Assembly (NCBI GenBank): GCA_018065665.1
Contig: JAGHSV010000104.1
Coordinates: forward strand, 1 to 33,929
Source of the DNA: Candidatus Sodaliphilus aphodohippi
GTDB taxonomy: Bacteria; Bacteroidota; Bacteroidia; Bacteroidales; Muribaculaceae
Length of the DNA: 33,929 bases
Direction of reading: 5' to 3'
Part shown: in pieces, positions 15,989-25,025 of the stretch
Layout: each line of letters starts with the position of its first letter
Position numbering within the stretch: position 1 is the stretch's first letter
Notes under the pieces: model-generated
Told to the model about the DNA's origin: nothing
Databases searched by the model: none
The model's input: only the letters and a program-made list of their open reading frames with translations
Translations under genes and position numbers: made by a program

Positions 15989-17482
15989 TTACTTAACGAT
16001 GTACTTCTTGCCACCCATGATGTAGAGACCTGCGTCAAGACCCTCGAGACTGATGGCGTTCTGGCGAACAAGACGGCCGTCAACGGTATAGACGCTCTGA
16101 GCCTTGGTTACGGTAGTGTTCAGGTCGATAACGCCTGTTGGAACCGGGGGTTCGGGCAGTTCAAACTTGCTCCAAACGGGATCGTTGGCATAAGAGCCGA
16201 TGTTAGCGCCCTCGGCAAGAACGAGCTCGGCAGCAAACACTTCCTCTTCGAAGTTTGCGCCAACGGGTGCATTGATGGCATCGCAGTAGATAGTGGTGAT
16301 GCCGTGGTTGCCCATAAACGCGTTTTCACCGATGGTTTCGAGGCTTGCGGGGAGTGAGAGTGTCTCGAGCTGTCCGTTATAGGCGGCCTTTGAGCCGATG
16401 GCTGTGGTACCATCGGCAACTTCAAGAACGGTTGCACCATAGGGAACGGCAACGAGAGTCATGCCTTCGGCGTCCTTGAGTGCGGGAGCGGCATCCATAG
16501 CCTTGGTGTAAACACATCCGTTGATTGCCTGGAAGTTGGCATTTCCCTCGTCAACACCGATTTCGCTGATGTTCTTTGCACCGGCGATGAAGCCGGGACC
16601 AAGTGTGGTCACGCCAACGGGAACAGTGAAGCTGGTCAATGCGCTGTTGGCGAATGCGTCCTCACCAATGGTGGCTAACGTTTCGGGCAGGGTGACTGTG
16701 GTGAGAGCTGCGCAGTTTGCAAATGCACTATCGCCAATGGTCTCGAGTACATTACCGCCGTTGAATGTCTGTACAGCACTGCCTTCAAAAGCGCCTTCCT
16801 CGATTGTTACCGATTTCACGGTGATGGTCTTGAGGTTGCTGTTGCCGCCAAACGCCCATGCGCCAATGGTAATGAAGTCGGCCGGCAATGAAACGGTTGT
16901 CTTGATTGACCCGTTGATGTCTCCGTTGTTCGGCATCTTACCCGGATAAGCCACCAGTTTTGTGTGGTCTTTAGAAGTAAGGATACCATAGTCCACATCA
17001 TTGAGATTGACATAGTCATAGGTATCACTGCCATTAAAGAATATTCGTCTAACTTTATTGCCATAGAACGCCTTTGGGTCAATGTTTGTCAAATTGGTGG
17101 TGTTCTTGATGATAGGCGCGTCAAAGTTAGTTAACGAGTATGCCTTGAACTCACGCAGTGTTGTCAGATTGATAAGCGCAAAAGTTGAAGTTGAGTTGTG
17201 GGTTTTGCCGGTAGAGTTTGTTAACCAGTAGGTTGCCCCGTCAAACGCATGCTCTCCAATGGCAACAACGGTGAATTCACCATTCCCGTTGGTGACTGTT
17301 GACTTGTACCAGTCGGGTTTGATTGTGTTATAAGGAGTTCCGCTGGGGTCCTTGACGATTTCGGCCTCGGTGTCGTTGATGGGACGGTACCAGAAGTTGC
17401 CGTCCTGGAAAGCCTCGGTCTGTGCAGTAGCCATCAGGCTCAACAGCGCTGTCAGGAGCGCAAATGTAAATTTTTTAAACAT
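15989..17482 (-). CDS. Secreted BspA-like leucine-rich repeat protein with T9SS-like tail
   Basis: A 497-residue protein with a signal peptide (MFKKFTFALLTALLSLMATAQ). Multiple LRR_5/BspA-type repeats of about 23 residues follow (for example TIGDSAFANCAALTTVTLPE and TIGENAF). The C-terminal 40 residues (VYTVDGRLVRQN…GLDAGLYIMGGKKYIVK) resemble a type IX secretion sorting domain, so the protein is probably exported to the cell surface. BspA-like proteins bind host or microbial surface ligands; the ligand here is unknown. Its N-terminus resembles the neighbouring gene's (TVVAIGE.AF versus TVVGIGEYAF), which suggests duplication. The upstream gap is 59 bases and holds a possible -7 box. Confidence 0.85.
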   Translation of the reverse strand: MFKKFTFALLTALLSLMATAQTEAFQDGNFWYRPINDTEAEIVKDPSGTPYNTIKPDWYKSTVTNGNGEFTVVAIGEHAFDGATYWLTNSTGKTHNSTSTFALINLTTLREFKAYSLTNFDAPIIKNTTNLTNIDPKAFYGNKVRRIFFNGSDTYDYVNLNDVDYGILTSKDHTKLVAYPGKMPNNGDINGSIKTTVSLPADFITIGAWAFGGNSNLKTITVKSVTIEEGAFEGSAVQTFNGGNVLETIGDSAFANCAALTTVTLPETLATIGEDAFANSALTSFTVPVGVTTLGPGFIAGAKNISEIGVDEGNANFQAINGCVYTKAMDAAPALKDAEGMTLVAVPYGATVLEVADGTTAIGSKAAYNGQLETLSLPASLETIGENAFMGNHGITTIYCDAINAPVGANFEEEVFAAELVLAEGANIGSYANDPVWSKFELPEPPVPTGVIDLNTTVTKAQSVYTVDGRLVRQNAISLEGLDAGLYIMGGKKYIVK

Positions 17483-17524
17483 AGCTTTTGATAAATTTAT
17501 TGGTTGTTAATTGATTGATATTTC

Positions 17525-17532
17525 CAAACCTA
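17525..17532 (-). promoter_or_regulatory. Possible -7 box of the first leucine-rich repeat gene
   Basis: Minus strand TAGGTTTG matches TAnnTTTG and lies 43 bases before the ATG at 17482. No -33 element was found. It would let this gene be expressed without its upstream paralogue. Confidence 0.35.
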
Positions 17533-17541
17533 TAAGGTATC

Positions 17542-19368
17542 TTAGTTGTTCAGTATGAGGTTGATGAGTGCGTTCATGTCGGCCACGTCAACAATGGTGT
17601 CACCGTTGAGGTCGGCAGCATCGGTAACCTCGGCAGAACCCAGAATCATGTTGATGAGGGTGTTTAGGTCGATAACATCAACCATGCCGTCACCGTTGAT
17701 GTCGCCCTTGATGCCGGGCTCGGTAACGTCGATGCCGACGATGTTTTGGAATTTTTTCCAACCCTCGGCGGCCTTATATGCCTCAACACTGCCCTTGGGC
17801 ACGTACAATGTTCCGTTGGTATAGGTCTCGGATGCAAAGGTTTTGCCACCTGCCGGCGGAACAGTCGCCAGCATCTGTACGGTCATGATCTGGTTGCTGA
17901 AGCCGCTGCCATCACAAATCTCCTTTAGGTCGGCAGGGGCGTAGATTGCAGTCAGAGGCACCTCGCGGATAGCCTGCTCGCTGATGACGGTTGTGCCATC
18001 ACGTACAACGAGCACCATGTTCTCACGGCCTTTGGGCACGGTAATCAGTCTGTTGGGTTTGCCATTTTTCAGCTCATACAGGCAACTGTCAAGCTCGGCA
18101 TAGTACGGGTTTTCGCTATCGACCTTGACCTCTTTGAGGGCAGAGCAATAGTAGAACGGGTTACGGTCTATGTATGTGACGCTTGCAGGTATAAATGCGT
18201 TGGTGAGAGCAGTACACCTCATGTATGGGCCGTCAAGTATTCTCTTGATGTTTGAGGGCAGTTGGGTATCGGTAAGGCTGGTGCAGCGTGTGAATACCGC
18301 TCCGCTGATTTCCTCTAGTTTCTCGCCGCCGGTGATTGTGGTCAGATTCTCACAGCAACCGAAACACTGGTTGTTGATTTGTTTGACATTCTTGAGGTTG
18401 ATAGACGATATAAGTGTCCATTGCAGCGCACATGTGTCGAGCAGTTCCAAACTCTCGGGCAGATTGATGCTAGATATTGATGTGGAGGATAACGACTGCT
18501 TGCCCAGTATGACCATTCCCTCGGGCAGTGTGATGCTCTTCAGGGCATCGCAGCAGAAGAAGATGCGGGTGGGAAGTTCTTTCAAACCCTGAGGCAACGA
18601 TGCACTGGACAACTGGTGGCAGTCGGAGAAGATTCCGTCACCATACTCGCAATCGGCTTTTGGCAGATTTGCACTGTTGATAACGCTCTTGCAGAAAGCG
18701 TTGTTCCCGATGTATGTGATGCCGGAGTGGAACCGCACATTGGTCAAGTGCTGGTTGTGGTAGAACGCATAGTTCTCGATGCGTGTGATTTGTTCGGGAA
18801 TGTTAAGGGAAGTCACATAGGTGGTGCTTCCGTCAATGTTATAGGACTTAGCACGGGCACCAGTCACCGAAATGATGGAGGTCTTTGCCTTGTTGGTCAA
18901 AAAGGCGATTTCGCCGCCGGGGTTGTCTTCACAGTAGAAGCTTGCAAAGTAGGGATTGTTTGTGTCAACCGAGATGTTGTGGAATTGGTTCTCGGTGAAC
19001 GCGAGCTCGTCAATGTACTTGACCGTCGAGGACACTCTGACTCCGGTGCTCTCGCCGCCAGCGAAACTGAACGCAGATGCACCGATGTATAAAAGCCCCT
19101 CGGGTAGTCTAAGGGTGCCGGAGAAGGTTGCATTACAAAAAGCATATTCGCCAATGCCGACGACCGTATAGGTGACATTGTCGTAGGTAACGGTGGCACT
19201 CAGGTCACTTGACTTGATGTTGCTGTAGGCTGCGTCGTTGGGCAGCGGTGCAATCTCCACCCACTTGTTTGCGTCGTCAATTATCGTGTAGTTGATTTTA
19301 CCAACTTTGAATGCATTGGCCGATAATGCACAGAAAGTAATTAGCAGTAGTAGTAGTTTTGTTTTCAT
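17542..19368 (-). CDS. Secreted BspA-like leucine-rich repeat protein with dockerin-like tail
   Basis: A 608-residue protein with a signal peptide (MKTKLLLLLITFCALSANA). Many LRR_5/BspA repeats fill about residues 60-480 (LPEGLLYIGASAF, LPKADCEYGDGIF and similar). The last 55 residues carry two dockerin-type calcium loops, G-DINGDGMVDVID and DLNGDTIVDVAD, each followed by a helix (LNTLINMIL, MNALINLIL). There is no T9SS-like tail, unlike its neighbour. Dockerins bind cohesins in clostridial cellulosomes, but in gut Bacteroidetes similar tails are frequent without known cohesins. A cell-surface adhesion or assembly role is inferred. Confidence 0.85.
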   Translation of the reverse strand: MKTKLLLLLITFCALSANAFKVGKINYTIIDDANKWVEIAPLPNDAAYSNIKSSDLSATVTYDNVTYTVVGIGEYAFCNATFSGTLRLPEGLLYIGASAFSFAGGESTGVRVSSTVKYIDELAFTENQFHNISVDTNNPYFASFYCEDNPGGEIAFLTNKAKTSIISVTGARAKSYNIDGSTTYVTSLNIPEQITRIENYAFYHNQHLTNVRFHSGITYIGNNAFCKSVINSANLPKADCEYGDGIFSDCHQLSSASLPQGLKELPTRIFFCCDALKSITLPEGMVILGKQSLSSTSISSINLPESLELLDTCALQWTLISSINLKNVKQINNQCFGCCENLTTITGGEKLEEISGAVFTRCTSLTDTQLPSNIKRILDGPYMRCTALTNAFIPASVTYIDRNPFYYCSALKEVKVDSENPYYAELDSCLYELKNGKPNRLITVPKGRENMVLVVRDGTTVISEQAIREVPLTAIYAPADLKEICDGSGFSNQIMTVQMLATVPPAGGKTFASETYTNGTLYVPKGSVEAYKAAEGWKKFQNIVGIDVTEPGIKGDINGDGMVDVIDLNTLINMILGSAEVTDAADLNGDTIVDVADMNALINLILNN

Positions 19369-19407
19369 TGTCTTTTGTTTAGTTAGTAATTAGAAATTGT
19401 TTTTCTG

Positions 19408-19415
19408 CAAAGTTA
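19408..19415 (-). promoter_or_regulatory. -7 box of the dockerin leucine-rich repeat gene
   Basis: Minus strand TAACTTTG then C is an exact -7 match 39 bases before the ATG at 19368. Only a partial -33 element (TTGC, spacing 21) is visible. Confidence 0.5.
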
Positions 19416-19456
19416 ATGCAAAAAGTGTTTTTCTGTGCAAGTTGCTGTGGTAGTGG

Positions 19457-19480
19457 TGTACTTATTCGGGAATAAGTACA
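19457..19480. promoter_or_regulatory. Perfect 11+11 palindrome upstream of the leucine-rich repeat genes
   Basis: TGTACTTATTC and GAATAAGTACA are perfect reverse complements separated by GG. The site is 41 bases upstream of the -7 box at 19408-19415 and 35 bases after the end of menE. No T-run follows on either strand, so an operator or activator site is favoured over a terminator. Confidence 0.55.
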
Positions 19481-19515
19481 AAATACGGCGGTTTTATGGG
19501 GTGCTGTGGCAAGTT

Positions 19516-20499
19516 TTATTTGGCGAGGGCGAGGGCGTGGTGGCGGTCGATCTTGCCGTTGCCGGTCATGGGGATTGCTGTGACTGTGACTATGTGTTTG
19601 GGCAGTTGGTAGTGGTCGAGTGTGTTGCGGCATGTTGCCATGATGTCCCCGGTGCTGATGTCGCCGGCGGCAATGAGCAGGACGGCAACTTCGCCGAACT
19701 TGGGGTCTTGTCGTTTACTGATGCAGAAGTCGCAGGGCAGGTGCGGGCGCAGTTTTTCTTCCAGTTCCTCGATGTGCAGTTTGATGCCTCCGCTGCAGAT
19801 GACGTTGTCGGTGCGGCCGATGATGCGGAAGTGTGTGGTGTCTTTCAGTTCGACGATGTCGTTGGTGACCAGTTGCCGGTCGCAAAGGTGTGGCGCGTCA
19901 ATGACGAGACGACCGATGTTAGTGTCCTCCTTATCGGTCAGACTGACGCTCACACCGTCCATCAGTGTGTACCACCTTGACGCCTCGGGTCCGCTCAGCC
20001 TACGCATGGCGATGTGTGACAGCGTCTCGGTCATGCCGTAGGTGCTCCACACGGCATTGGGGAAGCCGCGCAGTTCTTGCTCGATTTCGCCGGTGACGGC
20101 ACCGCCGCCAATGATGACATTGTCTATCTCCTTGAACTTGCGGCATTCGCTGTCGCACCGCAGTGTCTCATAGACCTGTGACGGCACCATAGCAGCCAGA
20201 TGTATGTGGTCGTTGACATGCGCCAGCGGGTGGTTTGAAGGTTCGGCTTCAATCAGTTTCATGCCGCGCTCGATGGAGCGGACAATCATCATTTTGCCGG
20301 CAATGTAGTCACACGGCAGGCACAACAGGGCTGTGTCGCCGCAGCGCAGTCCCAGGAAGTCGCATGTCATCTGTGCCGATGCCATCATGCGCGCCTTCTC
20401 GACCTGCATCGGTTTGGGCGTGCCGGTGCTGCCGCTGGTGTGTACCCCAACGGTGTCGGCATCATTGTTCCATTCCTGCATAAACTCGCTCGGTGTCAT
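19516..20499 (-). CDS. menE: o-Succinylbenzoate-CoA ligase
   Basis: A 327-residue AMP-forming ligase that activates o-succinylbenzoate with ATP and CoA in menaquinone synthesis. The adenylation motifs are present: T21-SGSTGTPK-29, a YGMTET block, and the C-terminal NGKID lysine motif. It is shorter than the E. coli enzyme (about 450) and lacks part of the N-terminal region, as I recall for other Bacteroidetes MenE proteins. Last gene of the men operon; its ATG overlaps the menC stop by four bases. The operon context makes the call firm. Confidence 0.88.
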   Translation of the reverse strand: MTPSEFMQEWNNDADTVGVHTSGSTGTPKPMQVEKARMMASAQMTCDFLGLRCGDTALLCLPCDYIAGKMMIVRSIERGMKLIEAEPSNHPLAHVNDHIHLAAMVPSQVYETLRCDSECRKFKEIDNVIIGGGAVTGEIEQELRGFPNAVWSTYGMTETLSHIAMRRLSGPEASRWYTLMDGVSVSLTDKEDTNIGRLVIDAPHLCDRQLVTNDIVELKDTTHFRIIGRTDNVICSGGIKLHIEELEEKLRPHLPCDFCISKRQDPKFGEVAVLLIAAGDISTGDIMATCRNTLDHYQLPKHIVTVTAIPMTGNGKIDRHHALALAK

Positions 20500-21512
20500 T
20501 GTGTTATATAGATTTTGCTGCCTTTGAGTTCAATACCGTATGGTATGTTGTCGGTGAACAGCAGTCCCGTGCCCAGTCCCTGCGGGAAGTCGTTGTCGGG
20601 CCCATAGACGCTTGCCGCCAGCAGGGCGACGTTGCGTAGGCCGATGTTGCTCTCGAGGGCGCTTGTCATCCACGAGCCGATGCCCCGTTGCCGTGCCTCG
20701 TCGACCCACTCGCACGTTCCGGTCATGCCGCCGTGCAGGGTGGGTTTGATGACGATGTACTGGGGATTGATGGTGTCGAGCAGACGACGTTTACCGTCAA
20801 GGTCGTTAACGCCAATCAGTTCCTCGTCGAGGGCTATGGGCAGCGGTGACCGCCGGCAAAGTCCGGCCATCAAGTCCCACCGACCCTGTCGCACAGGCTG
20901 TTCGATGCTGTGTATGTCATATCGTGCCAACTGGTTGAGTTTGTCCATCGCGTCGTCGGGACCGAATGCCCCGTTGGCATCGACCCGCAGTTCCAGTTCA
21001 TCGCGCCCGAACCGTGAGCGTATGAACTCAATCAGCCGTATCTCGTCGTCCCAGTCGATGGCGCCAATCTTCAGCTTAACGCAGCGGAAACCGTTGGCAA
21101 TCTTCTGCTTTATTTGCCCGAGCATGTCGTCATAGGATGCCATCCAAACCAGTCCGTTGGTGGGTATTCCAGCCTCGCCGCGCGCGAACGGGGTATCGTA
21201 TAGCAGCGGCAACTGGTTGGCCTCGTTGATTGCCGACTCCAACGCGAACAGCAGCGCCGGGTATGGCCTCAAGTAGGCGGCATAGTCACCGCTTGCCATC
21301 GCGTTGTCAATCAGCGAACGGACATGCCCGAGGTCACCGTATTCGCCCCTGTCGCATGACAGGTCGGGCAACGGTGCACACTCGCCGCGACCGACGGTGC
21401 CGTCGTCTCGGGTGGCGGTGACGATGACCATCTCGTGCAGCGTGTATTCGCCGCGCGAGGTGCGTGCCGGTTTCTTGAAGTGCAGTGTCTTGGTTGTCAG
21501 GTCAAATTGCAT
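20496..21512 (-). CDS. menC: o-Succinylbenzoate synthase
   Basis: A 338-residue enolase-superfamily enzyme that dehydrates SHCHC to o-succinylbenzoate. The catalytic K-x-K pair is K146-L-K148, metal ligands are D178, E204 and D229, and the second base is K256 (VIKPTLHGG). The track's start at 21662 adds 50 low-complexity residues that read through the menB coding region in another frame. The ATG at 21512 lies one base after the menB stop and gives the expected N-terminus, so it is preferred. Part of the menaquinone operon, coupled to menB upstream and menE downstream. Confidence 0.88.
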   Translation of the reverse strand: MQFDLTTKTLHFKKPARTSRGEYTLHEMVIVTATRDDGTVGRGECAPLPDLSCDRGEYGDLGHVRSLIDNAMASGDYAAYLRPYPALLFALESAINEANQLPLLYDTPFARGEAGIPTNGLVWMASYDDMLGQIKQKIANGFRCVKLKIGAIDWDDEIRLIEFIRSRFGRDELELRVDANGAFGPDDAMDKLNQLARYDIHSIEQPVRQGRWDLMAGLCRRSPLPIALDEELIGVNDLDGKRRLLDTINPQYIVIKPTLHGGMTGTCEWVDEARQRGIGSWMTSALESNIGLRNVALLAASVYGPDNDFPQGLGTGLLFTDNIPYGIELKGSKIYITQ

Positions 21513-21513
21513 G

Positions 21514-22368
21514 TCAGGGCAGTTTGGGGAACTTTGACCAGTCGGGGGTGCGTTTCTCGAGGAACGCCTTTCCTCCCTCCTGTGCCTCGTCAAGCATGTA
21601 GTAGAGCGCTGTGGCGTCTCCGGCGAGTTCCTGAATGCCTGCCTGTCCGTCGAGTTCGGCATTGAGTCCGGCTTTGATCATGCGCAGCGCCAGCGGTGAC
21701 AGACGCATCATCTCGTGTGCCCAGTCGACACACTCCTGCTCGAGTTTGTCGTGTGGCACGACGCGATTCACCATGCCCATCCGCTCGGCCTCGGCGGCAG
21801 TATATTGCCGGCATAGGAACCATATCTCGCGAGCCTTTTTCTGACCGACCATCCGTGCCAGATAGGACGAGCCGAAACCGGCGTCAAACGAGCCCACCTT
21901 GGGGCCTGTCTGCCCGAACCGCGCATTCTCGGCAGCGATGGTGAGGTCGCACACCACGTGCAGGACATGGCCTCCGCCGATGGCGAAACCGTTGACCATG
22001 GCGATGACGGGCTTGGGCAGACGGCGAATCTGCATCTGCACGTCGAGTACCGACAGGCGCGGAACGCCTTCCTCATCGATATAGCCGCCGCGTCCCTTGA
22101 CGTGCATGTCACCGCCGGCACAGAATGCCTGGGTGGCGAGCCACTCTTCGTCGGTCTGTCCGGGTTGGCGCGGTGTCTCGGCACCGGTCAGCAGCACCAC
22201 ACTGACGCTTTGGCGTTCGCGAACAATCGAGAAAGCCTGCGATAACTCCCATGTAGTCAATGGAGTGAACGAATTGCGGTAACGAGGCCGGTTGATGGTG
22301 ACCTTGGCGATGCCGTCACACTCCTCGAGCATTATTTCCTTGAAATCCTTGATTTTTTTCCAGTCCAT
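21514..22368 (-). CDS. menB: 1,4-Dihydroxy-2-naphthoyl-CoA synthase
   Basis: A 284-residue crotonase-fold enzyme that closes the second ring of o-succinylbenzoyl-CoA. Signature stretches are [37 protein letters not shown] (oxyanion hole) and [14 protein letters not shown], followed by [13 protein letters not shown]. These distinguish MenB from general enoyl-CoA hydratases. Length is normal. It follows menD after eight bases and precedes menC by one base. Confidence 0.95.
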   Translation of the reverse strand: MDWKKIKDFKEIMLEECDGIAKVTINRPRYRNSFTPLTTWELSQAFSIVRERQSVSVVLLTGAETPRQPGQTDEEWLATQAFCAGGDMHVKGRGGYIDEEGVPRLSVLDVQMQIRRLPKPVIAMVNGFAIGGGHVLHVVCDLTIAAENARFGQTGPKVGSFDAGFGSSYLARMVGQKKAREIWFLCRQYTAAEAERMGMVNRVVPHDKLEQECVDWAHEMMRLSPLALRMIKAGLNAELDGQAGIQELAGDATALYYMLDEAQEGGKAFLEKRTPDWSKFPKLP

Positions 22369-22376
22369 ATTGTGAT

Positions 22377-24008
22377 TTACTTTTTGATATTGTTCATGTA
22401 TGCTTCAAATGCATCGCTGTCGGCCTTGGCGTCGGTGACCACCTCAAGCAGCACAGGGCGGTCGCTCACGGCAGTTCCGAGCCAGTTGACAGCGTCGGCG
22501 AGGAAGTCGGCGTTGTCAACGCGTCGGTAGGTGATGCCATACTGACGGCAGATGCCTTCGGCCGAGAGGTTGTGTCCCCCGGCTACCATAGTGTCGCGAA
22601 CGGGCGATGCCTCAAGTCCCGGGAGAGTGCCGAAGATGGCCCCGCAGTGGTTGTTGAGCAGCAGAATCCTCAGATTCCCCTTCAGTTGCTGTTGCCACAA
22701 CGCATTGCTGTCATAGAAAAAACTCAGGTCACCGGTGACGCAGTACACGTTTTGGTCGGTTGCCAACGATGTGCCCGCAGCGGTGCTGACCGAGCCCTCG
22801 ATGCCGTTGATGCCGCGGTTGCAGTGAATGTGCCTGCCCTCGGCAAAGATGCAGCCCAGGCGTACTGCCATGCTGTTGGCATAGTGTACGATGCCTCCCT
22901 TGCATGTCTGCTCGAACAACTTGACGGCGAGCATCGACGAATATGGCGGCGTGAAGCGCGAGTGGCTCGTTGCCACATTCTTGTGCAGGCATGTCCATGC
23001 TTCGCGGTAGTCCTCTTCGACTTCAGGTCGGGCTTCGAGCAACCCTGTGACGGCATCGGCAGCGCTGCCTTGAAGGAGGTATGTGGTGTGCATGCTGACG
23101 TCATAGAGCCTGCCAACGCTGTCGACCATTGCCACGTTACAGGTGTGGGGCAGTCGGCGCAGGAAATGGCGCAGGCGTTTGCTGACGGTGTTGGCGCCCA
23201 TATACACGACCAGGTCGGGGATATAGCTATTGTCGTTGCCGATTGCCGCCAACATCTGGTCGGTGAAACATGCCGGCATGCCATCGACGGCCAGCGGCTC
23301 GTAGAGCACCGGCATCATGGCACCGAGTTTGGCAATGATGTCGGGGTTGACGGCCGACGGCGCCATCTGGGCCAGAACTGCCATCGTGCGACGCGTACCG
23401 GACACAAGACGCTTCATCGTGTCGGCATCGGGCCGGGCGTATGTAATGGCTCGCTCGTCAGGCAACTGGCTGACCGTGAAGTCAAACAGCGGCTCGGTGA
23501 CGGGGACATTGATGTGACAGGGGAGGCTGTCGCGCTGCATGGCGATGAATGCCTCGTTGACCAACCGGTTGCAGTGCCAGCGTTCCTCGTCGTTGCCGGG
23601 TTCGGGCAGGTTGACGCTTGTTGCGACAAAACGTCCCAGCGCTCCGGGCTGCACGATGGTCTGGCCATCCAGTTGGTCAATCCATCGGCCGGGCCGGTCG
23701 GCAGAGATGACCAGCAGTCGGCAATGACGGTGATGGGCCTCGGCTACGGCTGGCGTCAGGTTGAGCATCGCGCTGCCGCTGGTGACGCACACCGCAACAG
23801 GGCTGTCGGGGTCCTGCAGGGCTATGCCTAGGGCCAAGAACCCTGCCGAGCGTTCGTCGGTGACGGGATGGCACTCGAGATGACTGTCCTCGCCGAAGTT
23901 GTGTACCAGCGGGGCGTTGCGGCTGCCGGGGCACACCACGACATGGCGCACACCGTGTTTCAGCATCAATGCCGTCAGTACGTTTATATTCTCTTTGTTG
24001 CTATACAT
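22377..24008 (-). CDS. menD: SEPHCHC synthase
   Basis: A 543-residue thiamine-diphosphate enzyme that joins isochorismate and 2-oxoglutarate, the committed step of menaquinone synthesis. The N-terminus carries [10 protein letters not shown] and the catalytic glutamate E52 (DERSAGF). The C-terminal cofactor-binding motif [13 protein letters not shown]…NNHCGAIF binds Mg-ThDP. The track's start at 24017 is a TTG; the ATG at 24008 (MYSNKENIN) is 12 bases after the menF stop and is preferred. Third gene of the operon. Confidence 0.93.
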   Translation of the reverse strand: MYSNKENINVLTALMLKHGVRHVVVCPGSRNAPLVHNFGEDSHLECHPVTDERSAGFLALGIALQDPDSPVAVCVTSGSAMLNLTPAVAEAHHRHCRLLVISADRPGRWIDQLDGQTIVQPGALGRFVATSVNLPEPGNDEERWHCNRLVNEAFIAMQRDSLPCHINVPVTEPLFDFTVSQLPDERAITYARPDADTMKRLVSGTRRTMAVLAQMAPSAVNPDIIAKLGAMMPVLYEPLAVDGMPACFTDQMLAAIGNDNSYIPDLVVYMGANTVSKRLRHFLRRLPHTCNVAMVDSVGRLYDVSMHTTYLLQGSAADAVTGLLEARPEVEEDYREAWTCLHKNVATSHSRFTPPYSSMLAVKLFEQTCKGGIVHYANSMAVRLGCIFAEGRHIHCNRGINGIEGSVSTAAGTSLATDQNVYCVTGDLSFFYDSNALWQQQLKGNLRILLLNNHCGAIFGTLPGLEASPVRDTMVAGGHNLSAEGICRQYGITYRRVDNADFLADAVNWLGTAVSDRPVLLEVVTDAKADSDAFEAYMNNIKK

Positions 24009-24020
24009 CGTTGTCAAGTG

Positions 24021-25025
24021 TTATTTGGCGATTATCATTTTCAGTCGAGTCTCGTTCCACTCGTCGTCGGCGTTGCTGTCGGGCATGATGCCCCCTCCGG
24101 CATATACGGTGCAGTGGTTGCCGTCAATGCTCATGCATCGCAGGGATACATAAAGGTGTGTGCCGCAGTCCATGCCAATGGGACCGGCAAACCCGGTGTA
24201 GTAGCGGCGGTTGCCCGATTCGTTGGCAAGCACGAATGGCAGTGCGCGCTCCTTGGGCATACCGCAGACGGCGGGAGTGGGGTGCAGCAATGACAGCACC
24301 TGTCCAAACGATGACTGGCTGTCGAGGGTGAAGGTGAAGTCGGTGCGCAGGTGCGCGAGGCTGCCGGCGCGGGAGGTCAGCGGGCCTGTCTTTGTCACCG
24401 CGTGGCACAGCGGTGCAATGGTGTTGCCGATATATTGTTCGACGATGTGCTGCTCGTGGCGGTTCTTGTCGCTCCACTGCAGTGTGCCCTCGCTGTATGG
24501 CATGGTGCCGGCGAGCGCTATCGTGTGCAAGGCACCGGATGGGTCGCTCTCGAGCAGAATCTCGGGCGATGCGACAAGCCATGTCCCCGACAGTGGCGTG
24601 CTAAACAGCATCACCATGGCGTTGGGGTAGGCGTTGCAGTAGTATATGAAAATCTGTTCCAGGTCGGGCTCGCGGTCAAGGGTGACGCGTCGGCATCGTG
24701 ACAGCACCAACTTGTCAAATCGGCCGTTGTTCACCTGATTATGGAAAATCCCGAAATCGGCCTCATAGACATTACGGTATTCCTGCTCGTCGACCACTTT
24801 CCAGTCGCGGGTTGCCGAGGATAGCCGATATTCGCTGCGCTGCCATCCCGGTGTGTCGGAGGGCAGCAGAATCAGCGGTGTCTCGTCGCTGATCACGAAC
24901 GGTGCGATGACAAAACCTTCGCGTTGTCCAAGGTCGGCATAGGAGGTCAGCAGCAACGGCTCACCGTCGTAACTGATGCGGGTGTAAACGTCGTTCAGGG
25001 GCAGTCTGTAGTAAACAGTATTCAT
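24021..25025 (-). CDS. menF: Isochorismate synthase
   Basis: A 334-residue chorismate-binding enzyme that isomerises chorismate to isochorismate. The conserved blocks are KLVLSRCR, LAGTMPYSEG…KNRHEQHIVEQYI, FAGPIGMD and YAGGGIMPDSNADDEWNET. It is about 100 residues shorter than E. coli MenF at the N-terminal, non-catalytic side. The start is coupled to the menI stop through TAATG. Isochorismate could in principle also feed a siderophore, but the immediate menD neighbour fixes the menaquinone role. Confidence 0.9.
   Translation of the reverse strand: MNTVYYRLPLNDVYTRISYDGEPLLLTSYADLGQREGFVIAPFVISDETPLILLPSDTPGWQRSEYRLSSATRDWKVVDEQEYRNVYEADFGIFHNQVNNGRFDKLVLSRCRRVTLDREPDLEQIFIYYCNAYPNAMVMLFSTPLSGTWLVASPEILLESDPSGALHTIALAGTMPYSEGTLQWSDKNRHEQHIVEQYIGNTIAPLCHAVTKTGPLTSRAGSLAHLRTDFTFTLDSQSSFGQVLSLLHPTPAVCGMPKERALPFVLANESGNRRYYTGFAGPIGMDCGTHLYVSLRCMSIDGNHCTVYAGGGIMPDSNADDEWNETRLKMIIAK

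Noticed and set aside
17542-17720. Cellulosome component
   Set aside because: A single dockerin-like tail on a leucine-rich repeat protein, with no cohesin, scaffoldin or cellulase in the window.
22572-23831. Plus-strand ORF of 419 aa
   Set aside because: Antisense to menD and without recognisable domains.
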